A stretch of DNA of 54,824 bases from Vicinamibacteria bacterium. GTDB taxonomy: Bacteria > Acidobacteriota > Vicinamibacteria > Vicinamibacterales > UBA8438. Below, piece after piece: positions 26,350 to 36,315 of this stretch. Position 1 is the first letter of the stretch; every line of letters begins with the position of its first letter. The translations under genes were made by a program, and so were the position numbers. The DNA lies in NCBI GenBank assembly GCA_022820825.1, contig JAJEEU010000088.1, forward strand, positions 1-54,824, in the 5' to 3' direction. The notes beneath the pieces were generated by a model, which did not search any database, was not told where the DNA came from, and worked only from the letters and a program-made list of their open reading frames with translations.

Positions 26350-27090
26350 ATGCGCAGAATCCGCAGGCATGGCGTCCTGGCCGCGGCCACGGTCGCGGCG
26401 CTGCTGACGCTGCCCCTGGCGACGCCCGGAGCGCAGGAGGTCATCCGGCCCGACCTCAAGACGATCAGCCCCGTGTTCGACGGCTGGTACGGCAACCCCG
26501 ACGGCTCGTTCACACTCCTCTTCGGCTACTTCAACCGCAACAGCAGCGAGACGCCCATTCCCGTCGGACCCGACAACCGGGTGACGCCGGCGCCCGACGA
26601 CCGCGGACAGCCGACGAACTTCCTGCCGCTGAGGCAGTGGCACGCGTACCGCGTCGGCGTTCCGGCGGGTTGGGACGGTGAATTGAGCTGGGCGCTGGGC
26701 GTGCCCGGCACCGGCCACCGTGAACAGACCGTCGGCAGCCTCAATCCGATCTACCAGGTCGAGGATCCCAGCGGCCCCGGGGCGCCGGCCATCACCGGCC
26801 TGCCCCGCGGCGCAATCACCGCGCGTGCCGGCGAACCGCTGGAGCTGAGCGTTTCGGCCGCGGCGGCCGACGCGAAGCGCGGGGAGCTGCACGTGCGCTG
26901 GAGCAAGAACCGCGGGCCGGTTGCGGGCCGCGTCGAGTTCGGCTCGCCCGGCGCGCTCGCCACGACGGCGACGTTCAGCGCACCTGGAAGTTACGAGCTC
27001 AGGCTGCGCGTGGACGAACACGTCAACATGGGCGGCTCCAGCGAGGAGCACCACACGGACGCCTTCGTCAACGTGTCGGTAGAGGAATAG
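26350..27090 (+). CDS. Secreted partner of the copper cytochrome, copy 2 (unnamed family)
   Basis: This 246-residue protein has a signal peptide (to about 28, TPGAQ), then GWYGNPDGSFTLLFGYFNRN and DRGQPTNFLPLRQ, both nearly identical to the protein at 11055. The C-terminal part is a beta-sandwich with WSKNRGPVAGRVEF and FSAPGSYELRLRVDEH. It follows the copper cytochrome by 13 bp, whereas copy 1 precedes its cytochrome. The reversed order argues for a real functional link rather than a duplicated block. The His-rich end (EEHHTDAF) could bind metal. No family name is known to me. Confidence 0.75.
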   Translation: MRRIRRHGVLAAATVAALLTLPLATPGAQEVIRPDLKTISPVFDGWYGNPDGSFTLLFGYFNRNSSETPIPVGPDNRVTPAPDDRGQPTNFLPLRQWHAYRVGVPAGWDGELSWALGVPGTGHREQTVGSLNPIYQVEDPSGPGAPAITGLPRGAITARAGEPLELSVSAAAADAKRGELHVRWSKNRGPVAGRVEFGSPGALATTATFSAPGSYELRLRVDEHVNMGGSSEEHHTDAFVNVSVEE

Positions 27091-27105
27091 GCTGCCGGGC
27101 GCCGC

Positions 27106-28038
27106 CTACTGCTGCGACGACGATACGTCGGCCGCCAACCCATGCTCCGCGAGGAAGCGGTGGATCTTGCCGTAGATCTCGAGCATTTCCGAGCGGCTGA
27201 ACCGTCCGTGCCCACCCCCTGGCACCGTGTGGAGCTCATTCGGCACGCCGGCGTCGTCGAGCGCGGCATGGAGACGCACCGCGTGCTCGTGCGGCACCGC
27301 GCGATCGGCGTCGCCGTGCACCGTGAAGACTGGCGGCAGTCCCTGCCGCACATGGGTGAGCGGTGACACGCGCCGCGCCATGTCCTTGCGATCCGCGCGG
27401 CTGCCCAGCCACGACACGCCCCAGGTCGTCATATTGGGCCCTTCCAGCAGATCGCCCACGTCGGTGACGCCGTACCAGTTGATCATGGCCGCCACGCGCA
27501 GCTCCTCGTCGCCCGGGCAACGACGATCGAGGCCGGCGGAGGCCGGCGTCATGCCGGTCGTGAGTGTCAGGTGGCCGCCGGCGGACTGGCCCGTCACGAC
27601 GATCCTCGACGTATCGAAGTTGTGCTCTTCCGCGTTGCGGATGACCCAGCGCAGGGCGCACAAGCAGTCCTCTACCGCCGCCGGCGCCTGCGACACCCGG
27701 GTAAGGCGGTACTGGACGTTGACCACCGCCCAGCCCATTTCCAGGTACGGCAGTATCCGCAGCACGTACGATTCCTTGCTGCCGCCCCGCCAGCCGCCGC
27801 CGTGTATGTACAGCAGCACCGGCGCGGGCGCGTCGGCATTCTGCGGCAGGTACAGGTCGACGCGGTTGTCGCGTCCCTCGGCCGTGAGATAAGTGACGTT
27901 CGGCACCACCTGGTACTCGTTCGCCACGAACGCCGTCCACGATGCCGTTTCGTTCAACTGCGCGTACGCCGGATGGACCGCCGCCGCGAGCACCAGCGCC
28001 GCGCCGATTACGAGCCGCACGAGAAACCGCTTGAGCAT
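27106..28038 (-). CDS. Exported alpha/beta hydrolase, carboxylesterase/lipase-like (BD-FAE type)
   Basis: This 310-residue protein has a signal peptide (about 1-26, HPAYAQ), the HGGGW oxyanion motif (79-83), the nucleophile in GQSAGG (S152), an acid at about 243-245 (HGDADRAVP) and a catalytic His at about 277 (GGGHGRF). This is the hormone-sensitive lipase/BD-FAE branch that removes acyl groups from small esters or polysaccharides. It stands alone, convergent with the cytochrome-partner gene 15 bp away and upstream of a shared minus-strand run with the OPT genes (39 bp). Confidence 0.85.
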   Translation of the reverse strand: MLKRFLVRLVIGAALVLAAAVHPAYAQLNETASWTAFVANEYQVVPNVTYLTAEGRDNRVDLYLPQNADAPAPVLLYIHGGGWRGGSKESYVLRILPYLEMGWAVVNVQYRLTRVSQAPAAVEDCLCALRWVIRNAEEHNFDTSRIVVTGQSAGGHLTLTTGMTPASAGLDRRCPGDEELRVAAMINWYGVTDVGDLLEGPNMTTWGVSWLGSRADRKDMARRVSPLTHVRQGLPPVFTVHGDADRAVPHEHAVRLHAALDDAGVPNELHTVPGGGHGRFSRSEMLEIYGKIHRFLAEHGLAADVSSSQQ

Positions 28039-28077
28039 GTCGTCTCCCCTCTACAACGCAACCTCGATTGCATGACG

Positions 28078-28851
28078 TCACTTGCCTCCGAGCCTGTCTT
28101 CGACTTCCGGCGCCAGCGCGACGGCTTCGTCGATGCACCGCAGCGCTTCGTCGAGCACGCCGTCCGCGGCAGCCGACCAGGCGCGGTTCAACGCCCGTTC
28201 GAGACGGCTGAACGCATCCATCAACTCCGCGTAGCCGGCCATGCCGAGCGTGCCCACCAACGCATCCCGGCCTTCGACCACCCGCAGCGCCAGCACGGCC
28301 TGCACGCGGCCCACGCGCTCGATGATGGCGCGCGCCCGGTCGGCATCGGCCGCCAGCGCGGGCAAGTCGGCCTGCAGCCCGCGGGCGGCAGCGATGATCT
28401 CCACCAGCGCCGCTTGCGGGGCGCCTTGCGGCTGCCGCTCCTCATCGACCTGGCGGGACCGCTGCGCCCGCGCCGTATGCCGCCTGACCAGCACGCTGCC
28501 CGCGACCAGCCCGGCCACCGCCAGCGCGAAGAGCCAGGCATGCTGCCAGCGTCCGAAGGCGAACTCCCTGACGCGTACGCGCCGCACTCCCGCCGCACGC
28601 AGCCGCGCCTGCACTTCCGGCGTCAACTCCGTGCCGGCCGGCACCAGCGGAACGCGCGCACCGGCCGCCGTCAGCACGAACTCTCCCGCCGCGTCGCGCT
28701 GTACTCCGGCCGGGGCGTTGAGGTGCGCGTAGCCGCCCCCGGCGGCCAGCGCGGAATCGTCTGCCGTGAGCGGCGGAACGTACGCCGTGGTCGCCGCGAC
28801 GGCGCCCAGCACGAGACTCACGCCGATGACCACGTACCCGATCGTGCGCAC
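28078..28851 (-). CDS. Two-helix membrane protein coupled to the OPT transporter
   Basis: This 257-residue protein has an N-terminal signal or anchor helix (about 5-25), an extracytoplasmic segment of some 80 residues, a second helix (about 106-124, WLFALAVAGLVAGSVLV) and a long Ala/Leu-rich helical cytoplasmic domain with coiled-coil character (about 130-257). I do not recognise a family. It begins 12 bp after the OPT gene, so it is probably translated with it and may be an accessory or regulatory subunit. Another possibility is a peptidoglycan-spanning sensor-like protein. Confidence 0.6.
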   Translation of the reverse strand: MRTIGYVVIGVSLVLGAVAATTAYVPPLTADDSALAAGGGYAHLNAPAGVQRDAAGEFVLTAAGARVPLVPAGTELTPEVQARLRAAGVRRVRVREFAFGRWQHAWLFALAVAGLVAGSVLVRRHTARAQRSRQVDEERQPQGAPQAALVEIIAAARGLQADLPALAADADRARAIIERVGRVQAVLALRVVEGRDALVGTLGMAGYAELMDAFSRLERALNRAWSAAADGVLDEALRCIDEAVALAPEVEDRLGGK

Positions 28852-28863
28852 CGCAGCGTCTCC

Positions 28864-30912
<2,049 letters not shown>

Positions 30913-30977
30913 GCGCCGCCGCGTTTCTTTTACCGTACGCGCTTCACAATTGTCTGCGGATCTCGCAACATGATGGC

Positions 30978-32705
30978 GTGACTGCGAGCTCCAGCGTGCT
31001 CCGCGACTCCGCCATCGCTTGCGCGCTGGCGGTCGGGCTGGCTGCCTGCGGCGGGGCGCAGCCGGATGCCGGGGCGCCCGCCGACACCCTGTTCACCGGC
31101 GGCGCGATCGTCACGATGGACCCGGCGCGGCCGCGGGTCGACGCCGTCGCCGTCCGCGGGGAGACGATTGCCGCCGCCGGCTCGCTGGACGAAGTCATGG
31201 CGCTGCGCGGCGACGCCACGCGGGTGGTGGAACTCGCGGACCGTGCGCTGCTGCCCGGCTTCATCGACGCCCACGGCCACTTCCTGGCCATGGGACGGTC
31301 GCTCGACTCCCTCTCGCTGCATCCGCCCCCCGTAGGCGACGTCAACGACATCGACGATGTCGTGCGCAAGATCGAGGCATGGATTGCCGATCGCAACATC
31401 CCGCCCGGTGGGCTGGTGCAGGGCATCGGCTACGACGACTCCCTGCTGGCCGAACGGCGCCACCCGAACCGCGACGACCTGGACCGGGCCTCGACCGAGC
31501 ACCGGATCGTGCTCACGCACGTTTCCGGCCACCTGCGCACGACCAACTCCGCGGCGCTGGCGGACGCCGGCATATCCGCCGCGACGCCGGACCCGCCCGG
31601 CGGCCACATCCGGCGGCGAACGGGGTCGCGGGAGCCCGACGGCGTGCTCGAAGAAACCGCCGGGCGGCTGGTCTCCGCCGGTCCGTTCGGCGGTGGGGCC
31701 GACGACACGGACGCGCTCGCGCGGCGCGCCATCGACGTGTACCTGGGCTACGGCACGACCACGATCCAGGACGGCGGCACCCAGGCGGATACGGTCGCGG
31801 CGCTGCGCGCCGCCGCGGACCGCGAGCCCTTCAACGCCGACGTGGCCGCCTTCGCGGCGTTCCGCCCGCCCGAGGACGCCGAGCGGGCGGTATACGAACG
31901 CCGCTACGGCGGCGGGTTCCGCGTGGCCGGCGTCAAGTTCCTGCTCGACGGATCGCCCCAGGGGCGCACCGCCTGGCTGACGGAGCCGTATACGGAAGGG
32001 CCGCCGGGAGCGCCGGCGGACTACCGCGCGTACCCGGTGCTCGAGCCGGAGGTGTACAAGCCGGCCGCGGCGCACCTGGTTCGCCGGGGGGTGCCGATCA
32101 TCGTGCACGCCAACGGCGACGCGGCCATCGACCTGATGCTGGACGGAGTGGACGAGGCAGTGGCCGGGCCGGACGCGATGCCGGATCACCGCTCGGTGGT
32201 CATCCACGCGCAACTGATGCGCGCGGACCAGTTGGACCGCGCCGCGGTACTGGGCGCCGTGCCGTCGTTCTTCGCCGCGCACTCCTTCTTCTGGGGCGAC
32301 TGGCACCTGCGCAGCTTCGGCGAGGCGCGCGGCAGCAACGTCAGCCCCGCGCGCTGGGCGCTCGAGCGCGGCGTCCGCTTCACCATTCACAACGACGCCC
32401 CCGTGGTGCCGCCCGACATCATGCGCCTGGTCTCGATTGCCGTGAACCGCAGGACCCGCAGCGGCCACGTGCTCGGACCGGAGCAGCGGCTCACCGTCGA
32501 GGAGGCGCTCCACGCCGTGACCCTCGGCGCCGCGTACCAGTACTTCGAAGAGGACACGAAGGGCTCGATAGCCGCCGGCAAGCAGGCCGACCTGATCGTC
32601 CTGGAGCGGAATCCGCTGGAGACCGACCCCGACGACCTGGAGCACGTTCGCGTGCTGGAGACGTTCTCGCGCGGGCGCTCGGTCTACGTGCGGGCGGACG
32701 AATGA
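30978..32705 (+). CDS. Amidohydrolase lipoprotein (YtcJ-like)
   Basis: This 575-residue amidohydrolase of the YtcJ/N-substituted formamide deformylase type has a GTG start, a lipobox (GLAAC, C24) and metal ligands HGH (98, 100) in PGFIDAHGHF. HANGDAA and IHNDAPV follow, and the C-terminal beta domain reads GSIAAGKQADLIVL. The lipobox makes it an envelope enzyme, again unusual for a family often cytoplasmic. A second GTG at 30996 is also possible. It is convergent with the BEM46-type hydrolase gene 28 bp away. Confidence 0.85.
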   Translation: MTASSSVLRDSAIACALAVGLAACGGAQPDAGAPADTLFTGGAIVTMDPARPRVDAVAVRGETIAAAGSLDEVMALRGDATRVVELADRALLPGFIDAHGHFLAMGRSLDSLSLHPPPVGDVNDIDDVVRKIEAWIADRNIPPGGLVQGIGYDDSLLAERRHPNRDDLDRASTEHRIVLTHVSGHLRTTNSAALADAGISAATPDPPGGHIRRRTGSREPDGVLEETAGRLVSAGPFGGGADDTDALARRAIDVYLGYGTTTIQDGGTQADTVAALRAAADREPFNADVAAFAAFRPPEDAERAVYERRYGGGFRVAGVKFLLDGSPQGRTAWLTEPYTEGPPGAPADYRAYPVLEPEVYKPAAAHLVRRGVPIIVHANGDAAIDLMLDGVDEAVAGPDAMPDHRSVVIHAQLMRADQLDRAAVLGAVPSFFAAHSFFWGDWHLRSFGEARGSNVSPARWALERGVRFTIHNDAPVVPPDIMRLVSIAVNRRTRSGHVLGPEQRLTVEEALHAVTLGAAYQYFEEDTKGSIAAGKQADLIVLERNPLETDPDDLEHVRVLETFSRGRSVYVRADE

Positions 32706-32733
32706 CGGTGGCCCCGACCCGCGGCCCCGCGCC

Positions 32734-33573
32734 TCAGCCGGCCGCCGCGGCTGTCTCCCGCAGGAACGCCCGCCATACCTCCGCGTAGAGCTCGCCGCCG
32801 ACGAGATACGTGTCGTTGTGCCCGGCGCCCTCGATGACATGAAAGTGCTCGGGGTGCGCGGCCAGCTCGAACAACCGCCGGCTGTGATCCAGCGGGACGA
32901 TCCGGTCGCGGTCGCCGTGGAGGAACAGCGTGGGCGCCGGCACCCTGCCGATCCTGGATTCGTTGTCCAACCGGGACCTGACCAGCGCGCTCGGGACGAA
33001 CCAGTAGTGTTCGCGGGCCATCGCCCGCGCCGAGCGGAATGCAGCTTCGAGCACGAGCGCCCCGGCCGGGCGCTGGAGCGCCACCTCGGTAGCCACGGCG
33101 CCGCCCAGGGACCGGCCGAACAGCACGATGTCGCGGGCCGCCACACCACGGGCCGCCACCGCGTCGTAGACGGCCAGGCCGTCCAGGTAGACGCCGGCCT
33201 CGTCGGGCCGGCCCGTGCTGTGCCCGTAGCCGCGGTAGTCTACCAGCACGACGCTGACCCCGAGGGTGTCCACGAACCAGCGCGCGTTGGGCAACCGGTC
33301 GGCGATGTCGCCGGCGTTGCCGTGGTACCAGATGAGCACCCGCTCGCCCGCCCCCTCGATCCACCAGCCGTGCAGCATCACGCCGTCCCCTGTCGCGATG
33401 GACAGCTCTTCGGCCGGCAACCCGAAGTCGGCGGGCTCGGCCGCCAGGGTCCGATCCGGAAAGAAGAGCAACCGGCGCTCGTTCAGCGCCAGCCAGACGA
33501 CGAGCGCCAGCCAGGCGAGTACGGCGTACAGCGCGATCGACATTGCCTTGCGGAACGGTCCGGTCGCCCCCAT
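32734..33573 (-). CDS. BEM46-type alpha/beta hydrolase with N-terminal membrane anchor
   Basis: This 279-residue protein has one membrane helix (about 12-30) followed by a compact alpha/beta hydrolase. It has YHGNAGD as oxyanion region, the nucleophile in GRSLGG (S155), an acid at about 223 (LHGDRDRIVP) and the catalytic His at about 252 (GAGHND). This matches the BEM46/ABHD13-like family of serine hydrolases of unknown substrate. It is divergent from the VOC gene with a 67-bp gap. Confidence 0.85.
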   Translation of the reverse strand: MGATGPFRKAMSIALYAVLAWLALVVWLALNERRLLFFPDRTLAAEPADFGLPAEELSIATGDGVMLHGWWIEGAGERVLIWYHGNAGDIADRLPNARWFVDTLGVSVVLVDYRGYGHSTGRPDEAGVYLDGLAVYDAVAARGVAARDIVLFGRSLGGAVATEVALQRPAGALVLEAAFRSARAMAREHYWFVPSALVRSRLDNESRIGRVPAPTLFLHGDRDRIVPLDHSRRLFELAAHPEHFHVIEGAGHNDTYLVGGELYAEVWRAFLRETAAAAG

Positions 33574-33640
33574 GCTCCGCCTGATTCTAGAAGCCCGCGT
33601 CCGCTATCATCCGCGTACGCAACGCCGGGAGGGAGCAGAC

Positions 33641-34144
33641 ATGTCCGATCGCCGCCGTTTTCTGAAGCAAGCCGTCCGGGCCGGAGCCGGGGCCGCGCTG
33701 GCCGCAGCGGGCGTCGGCCGCGGCGTCGCGCACGCCCAGGCGTCGCCCAACCTCGTGCGCTTCGACCACGTCGCCGCGCCCATACGCGATGTCCCGGCGA
33801 TGGTGGCGTTCTACCGCGAGCTCGGCTTCGAGGTGCGCGAGAGCGAGACGTTGTGCTCGGTGCACTTCGGCGACAGCCGGATCAACTTCCACATGCCGGT
33901 GCTGTGGGAGGACGACGGCTTCACGCTGCGTGCGATGGCGGCGAGGCCGCCGTGCGGCGACTTCTGCTTCGTCTGGGGCGGCAGCGAGGCCGGGCTGCTG
34001 AGCACCCTGGAGCGTATCGGCGCCGAGATAATCGAGGGACCGATCGCCCGCTACGCGGGCCGGAACGGCGGACGGGACGAGGGCATCAGCCGCTATATCC
34101 GCGACCCCGACGGCAACCTCCTCGAATTCATAATCTACTCGTAA
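33641..34144 (+). CDS. Tat-exported VOC (glyoxalase/dioxygenase fold) protein
   Basis: This 167-residue protein starts at the ATG at 33641 with GGGAGGGAG upstream. It has a Tat-like signal (RRRFLKQAVRAGAGAAL) and one VOC unit: FDHVAAPIRDVPAMVAFY with the metal His, HFGDSRINFH, and the C-terminal RDPDGNLLEFI with the metal Glu. It is single-domain, so it should dimerise. The reaction is unknown; VOC proteins include glyoxalases, extradiol dioxygenases and fosfomycin enzymes. Its last 10 bases overlap the 3' end of the convergent propeller gene. Confidence 0.85.
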   Translation: MSDRRRFLKQAVRAGAGAALAAAGVGRGVAHAQASPNLVRFDHVAAPIRDVPAMVAFYRELGFEVRESETLCSVHFGDSRINFHMPVLWEDDGFTLRAMAARPPCGDFCFVWGGSEAGLLSTLERIGAEIIEGPIARYAGRNGGRDEGISRYIRDPDGNLLEFIIYS

Positions 34145-35505
34145 TCCTCCGCGGCGAGGGAGAGGCGGACCACCTCGGCGTCGTTGCGGGCGACTACGTG
34201 GCGGTTGGCGAACGCGGGATGCGCCCACAGCACCGCGCGGTCGTCCCAGCGGCCGGAGGCGCCGCCGCGCGTGCGGGTCGTGGGCCGCAGCAGCAGCGTG
34301 CGGTCGATCTCCTCGTAGCCCTCCGGCGTGAAGCGGGCGATGATCAGGAACCCCTCGTCGTTCGTGACGAACCAGCGGTCGCCGTTGCGGACGATGTAGG
34401 CGGTGCCGAACCGCTTCTGCACGGTCATCTGCTCGCTCTTCCACAAGCGTTCGCCGGAGGTTGCGTCGATGCCGCGCAGCTCGCCGTAGCTGCCGACGCC
34501 GTAGAGGTAGTCGCCGCTGACGATGGGCGTCGACATTAGCGCGTGCAGCGTATCGGTCTGGTCCGGCCACTCCACGCGGGCCTCGCCCTGCCACAGCACG
34601 CGCGCGGCGGGCCGGTCGGGGTTCAGCACGAGCATCATGGCGCCGTTGAAGAACTGGCTGACGACCAGGTAGCGTCCGCTCCACACCGGCGTGGCTATCG
34701 CCATCCCCCCGCCAATCGGATGGTCCTGGTTCCAGTAGACGGCTCCAGTCTGCGGATCGAGAGACGTAACGGCCGTGGCGTGCCAGACAATGAGCTGCCG
34801 GACGCCGCCGGCGTCGATGACGATGGGCGACGAGTAGCCGGCCTCGGAGGTGGAGTCCAGTGCGCGCCAGGCTTCCGAGCCCGTCTCCTTGTCGAAGGCC
34901 ACCACCTTGGCGTCGGGCTCCCCGCCGAGCAGGACGATCAGGTTATTGCCTTCGACCAGCGGCGACTGCGATACCCCGTAGACCGGCACGGTGAGGTCGT
35001 AGTCCACGGTAGTGTCCACCTGCCAGATCAACTCGCCCGTGCCGGTGTCGAAACAGAGCAGCATCCCGGCCGCGCCCAGGACGTAGACGCGGTCGCCGTC
35101 CACCGCCGGCGTGGCGCGCGGGCCGTTGGCGAACTTCCACTGCAGGTTGCGGTAGGTGGCGGGCCACTCGCGCTCCCACAGCACGGCGCCGGTCTGCTCG
35201 TCGAGCGCCACGAGCCGCTCCATGCCGTCCATGGTGCGGCTGCCCTCGTTCTCTTCGTAGTCGAGGACGAATACGCGGCCTCCCGCGACCACCGGACCCG
35301 CGAATCCGCCGCGCACCGGCGTGCGCCATTTCACGATCAGGCCGTCCCCGGCAAACCGCTCGACGACGCCGTTCTCGTTCCAGACCGCGTCGCGGGCGAC
35401 GCCGCGCCACTGCGGCCAGTCCTCCGCACGCAGCGCCGCCGTGGACAGAACCGCGGCGCACGCCGCCAGAACGACGATCCGCGTCAATTCAAGACGATGA
35501 GGCAT
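34135..35505 (-). CDS. Exported PQQ-binding-like beta-propeller protein
   Basis: This 456-residue protein has a signal peptide (about 1-27, AALRAE) and repeated quinoprotein-type blades. Examples are EDWPQWRG, LVALDEQTGAVLWERE, LCFDTGTGELIWQVD, VVAFDKETGSEAWRAL, TSLDPQTGAVYWNQD and RGIDATSGERLWKSE. The DxxTGxxxW blade motif is typical of the PQQ-like/BamB group. Active-site residues of true alcohol dehydrogenases (the Cys-Cys ring, for example) are not evident, so it may be a binding protein rather than an enzyme. Its stop overlaps the VOC gene by 10 bp. Confidence 0.85.
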   Translation of the reverse strand: MPHRLELTRIVVLAACAAVLSTAALRAEDWPQWRGVARDAVWNENGVVERFAGDGLIVKWRTPVRGGFAGPVVAGGRVFVLDYEENEGSRTMDGMERLVALDEQTGAVLWEREWPATYRNLQWKFANGPRATPAVDGDRVYVLGAAGMLLCFDTGTGELIWQVDTTVDYDLTVPVYGVSQSPLVEGNNLIVLLGGEPDAKVVAFDKETGSEAWRALDSTSEAGYSSPIVIDAGGVRQLIVWHATAVTSLDPQTGAVYWNQDHPIGGGMAIATPVWSGRYLVVSQFFNGAMMLVLNPDRPAARVLWQGEARVEWPDQTDTLHALMSTPIVSGDYLYGVGSYGELRGIDATSGERLWKSEQMTVQKRFGTAYIVRNGDRWFVTNDEGFLIIARFTPEGYEEIDRTLLLRPTTRTRGGASGRWDDRAVLWAHPAFANRHVVARNDAEVVRLSLAAEDYE

Positions 35506-35527
35506 GTAGAGATATTATGCCGCCCCC

Positions 35528-35548
35528 GGGCCGCGCACGGCGCGGCCC
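35528..35548 (-). terminator. GC hairpin after the deacetylase; copy 2 of the 19-nt palindrome
   Basis: GGGCCGCGC and GCGCGGCCC pair as a 9-bp stem with an ACG loop starting 4 bases after the stop at 35552. The inner 19 nt are identical to 3270-3288. No T-run follows, so it may be a repeat element acting as a terminator. Confidence 0.5.
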
Positions 35549-35551
35549 CAT

Positions 35552-36262
35552 CTAGCAGATCCTTCCGAACGAAAATCCCAGATCGCGGAGCTGCGGAATC
35601 AGCAGCGCCACGGCCTCCACGGCGTAGCGGCGGTCCGCGCGCGGGTCCTCGTGATGACCGTCATGGATCACGACGATGTCCCCGCCCGAGACGCGCCGCG
35701 CCAGGCGCTCGGCCAGTCCTTCGGGCTGCGGCTCGCGGTACCAGTTGAAGTCCCACAGGCTCCAGCCCCAGCCGACCAGGGCGTAGTCGATCTGCGCCAG
35801 GCCGCGGAACATCTGGCTGCTGCGGGAGCCGCCGTGCGGCCTGAAGGCGCGGCAGGGGCGGCCGCCGGCAAGGCTCTCGATGCGGTCGGCGGCGGCGGTC
35901 AGCGTGGCGGCCACCGCGTCCGGCTGCATCATCATCAGCGCCCGCGTATGCGAATGCAGCGCGACCGCGTGGCCCTCGTCGAACATCCGCCGCACGATCG
36001 GCGCGGTTTCCGCGTTCAGGTGCCGGTCGATGATGAAGAACGTCGCGGCGGCCTCTTCCTTCGCCAGCACGTCGAGGAGCTGCGGCGTGGCGGTCGGGTT
36101 CGGGCCGTCGTCGAACGTCAGGTACACGGCCGGCGCGTCGGGATCGGACGGCATGCTCCAGAGCACCGGGGCCGGCGCCATGGAATCCAGCAGGAACGGA
36201 AAGGGCGCGACGTGCCCCAGCGACATCAGGCCCAATCCTGCGGCGACCAGCAGCCAGAGCAT
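35552..36262 (-). CDS. Polysaccharide deacetylase (NodB-fold), membrane-anchored
   Basis: This 236-residue protein has an N-terminal hydrophobic anchor or signal (about 1-25) and the CE4 motifs TFDDGPN (49-55), the HSHTR metal motif (H103 and H105), RPHGG in place of the usual RPPYG, and the C-terminal HDGHH. It should remove N-acetyl groups from peptidoglycan or another amino-sugar polymer. The His in RPHGG is a variation from the usual motif. It is divergent from the second aldolase gene across 53 bp holding a 12-bp palindrome. Confidence 0.85.
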   Translation of the reverse strand: MLWLLVAAGLGLMSLGHVAPFPFLLDSMAPAPVLWSMPSDPDAPAVYLTFDDGPNPTATPQLLDVLAKEEAAATFFIIDRHLNAETAPIVRRMFDEGHAVALHSHTRALMMMQPDAVAATLTAAADRIESLAGGRPCRAFRPHGGSRSSQMFRGLAQIDYALVGWGWSLWDFNWYREPQPEGLAERLARRVSGGDIVVIHDGHHEDPRADRRYAVEAVALLIPQLRDLGFSFGRIC

Positions 36263-36270
36263 CGTCTCGC

Positions 36271-36282
36271 ACTAAGCTTAGT
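36271..36282. promoter_or_regulatory. 12-bp perfect palindrome between divergent genes
   Basis: ACTAAGCTTAGT is self-complementary and AT-rich in a very GC-rich setting. It lies 8 bp from the deacetylase start and 33 bp from the aldolase start, so it is placed like an operator. Confidence 0.35.
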
Positions 36283-36315
36283 CTTGCCCCGAGAGGCTGA
36301 CAAAGCGAGGAACAC

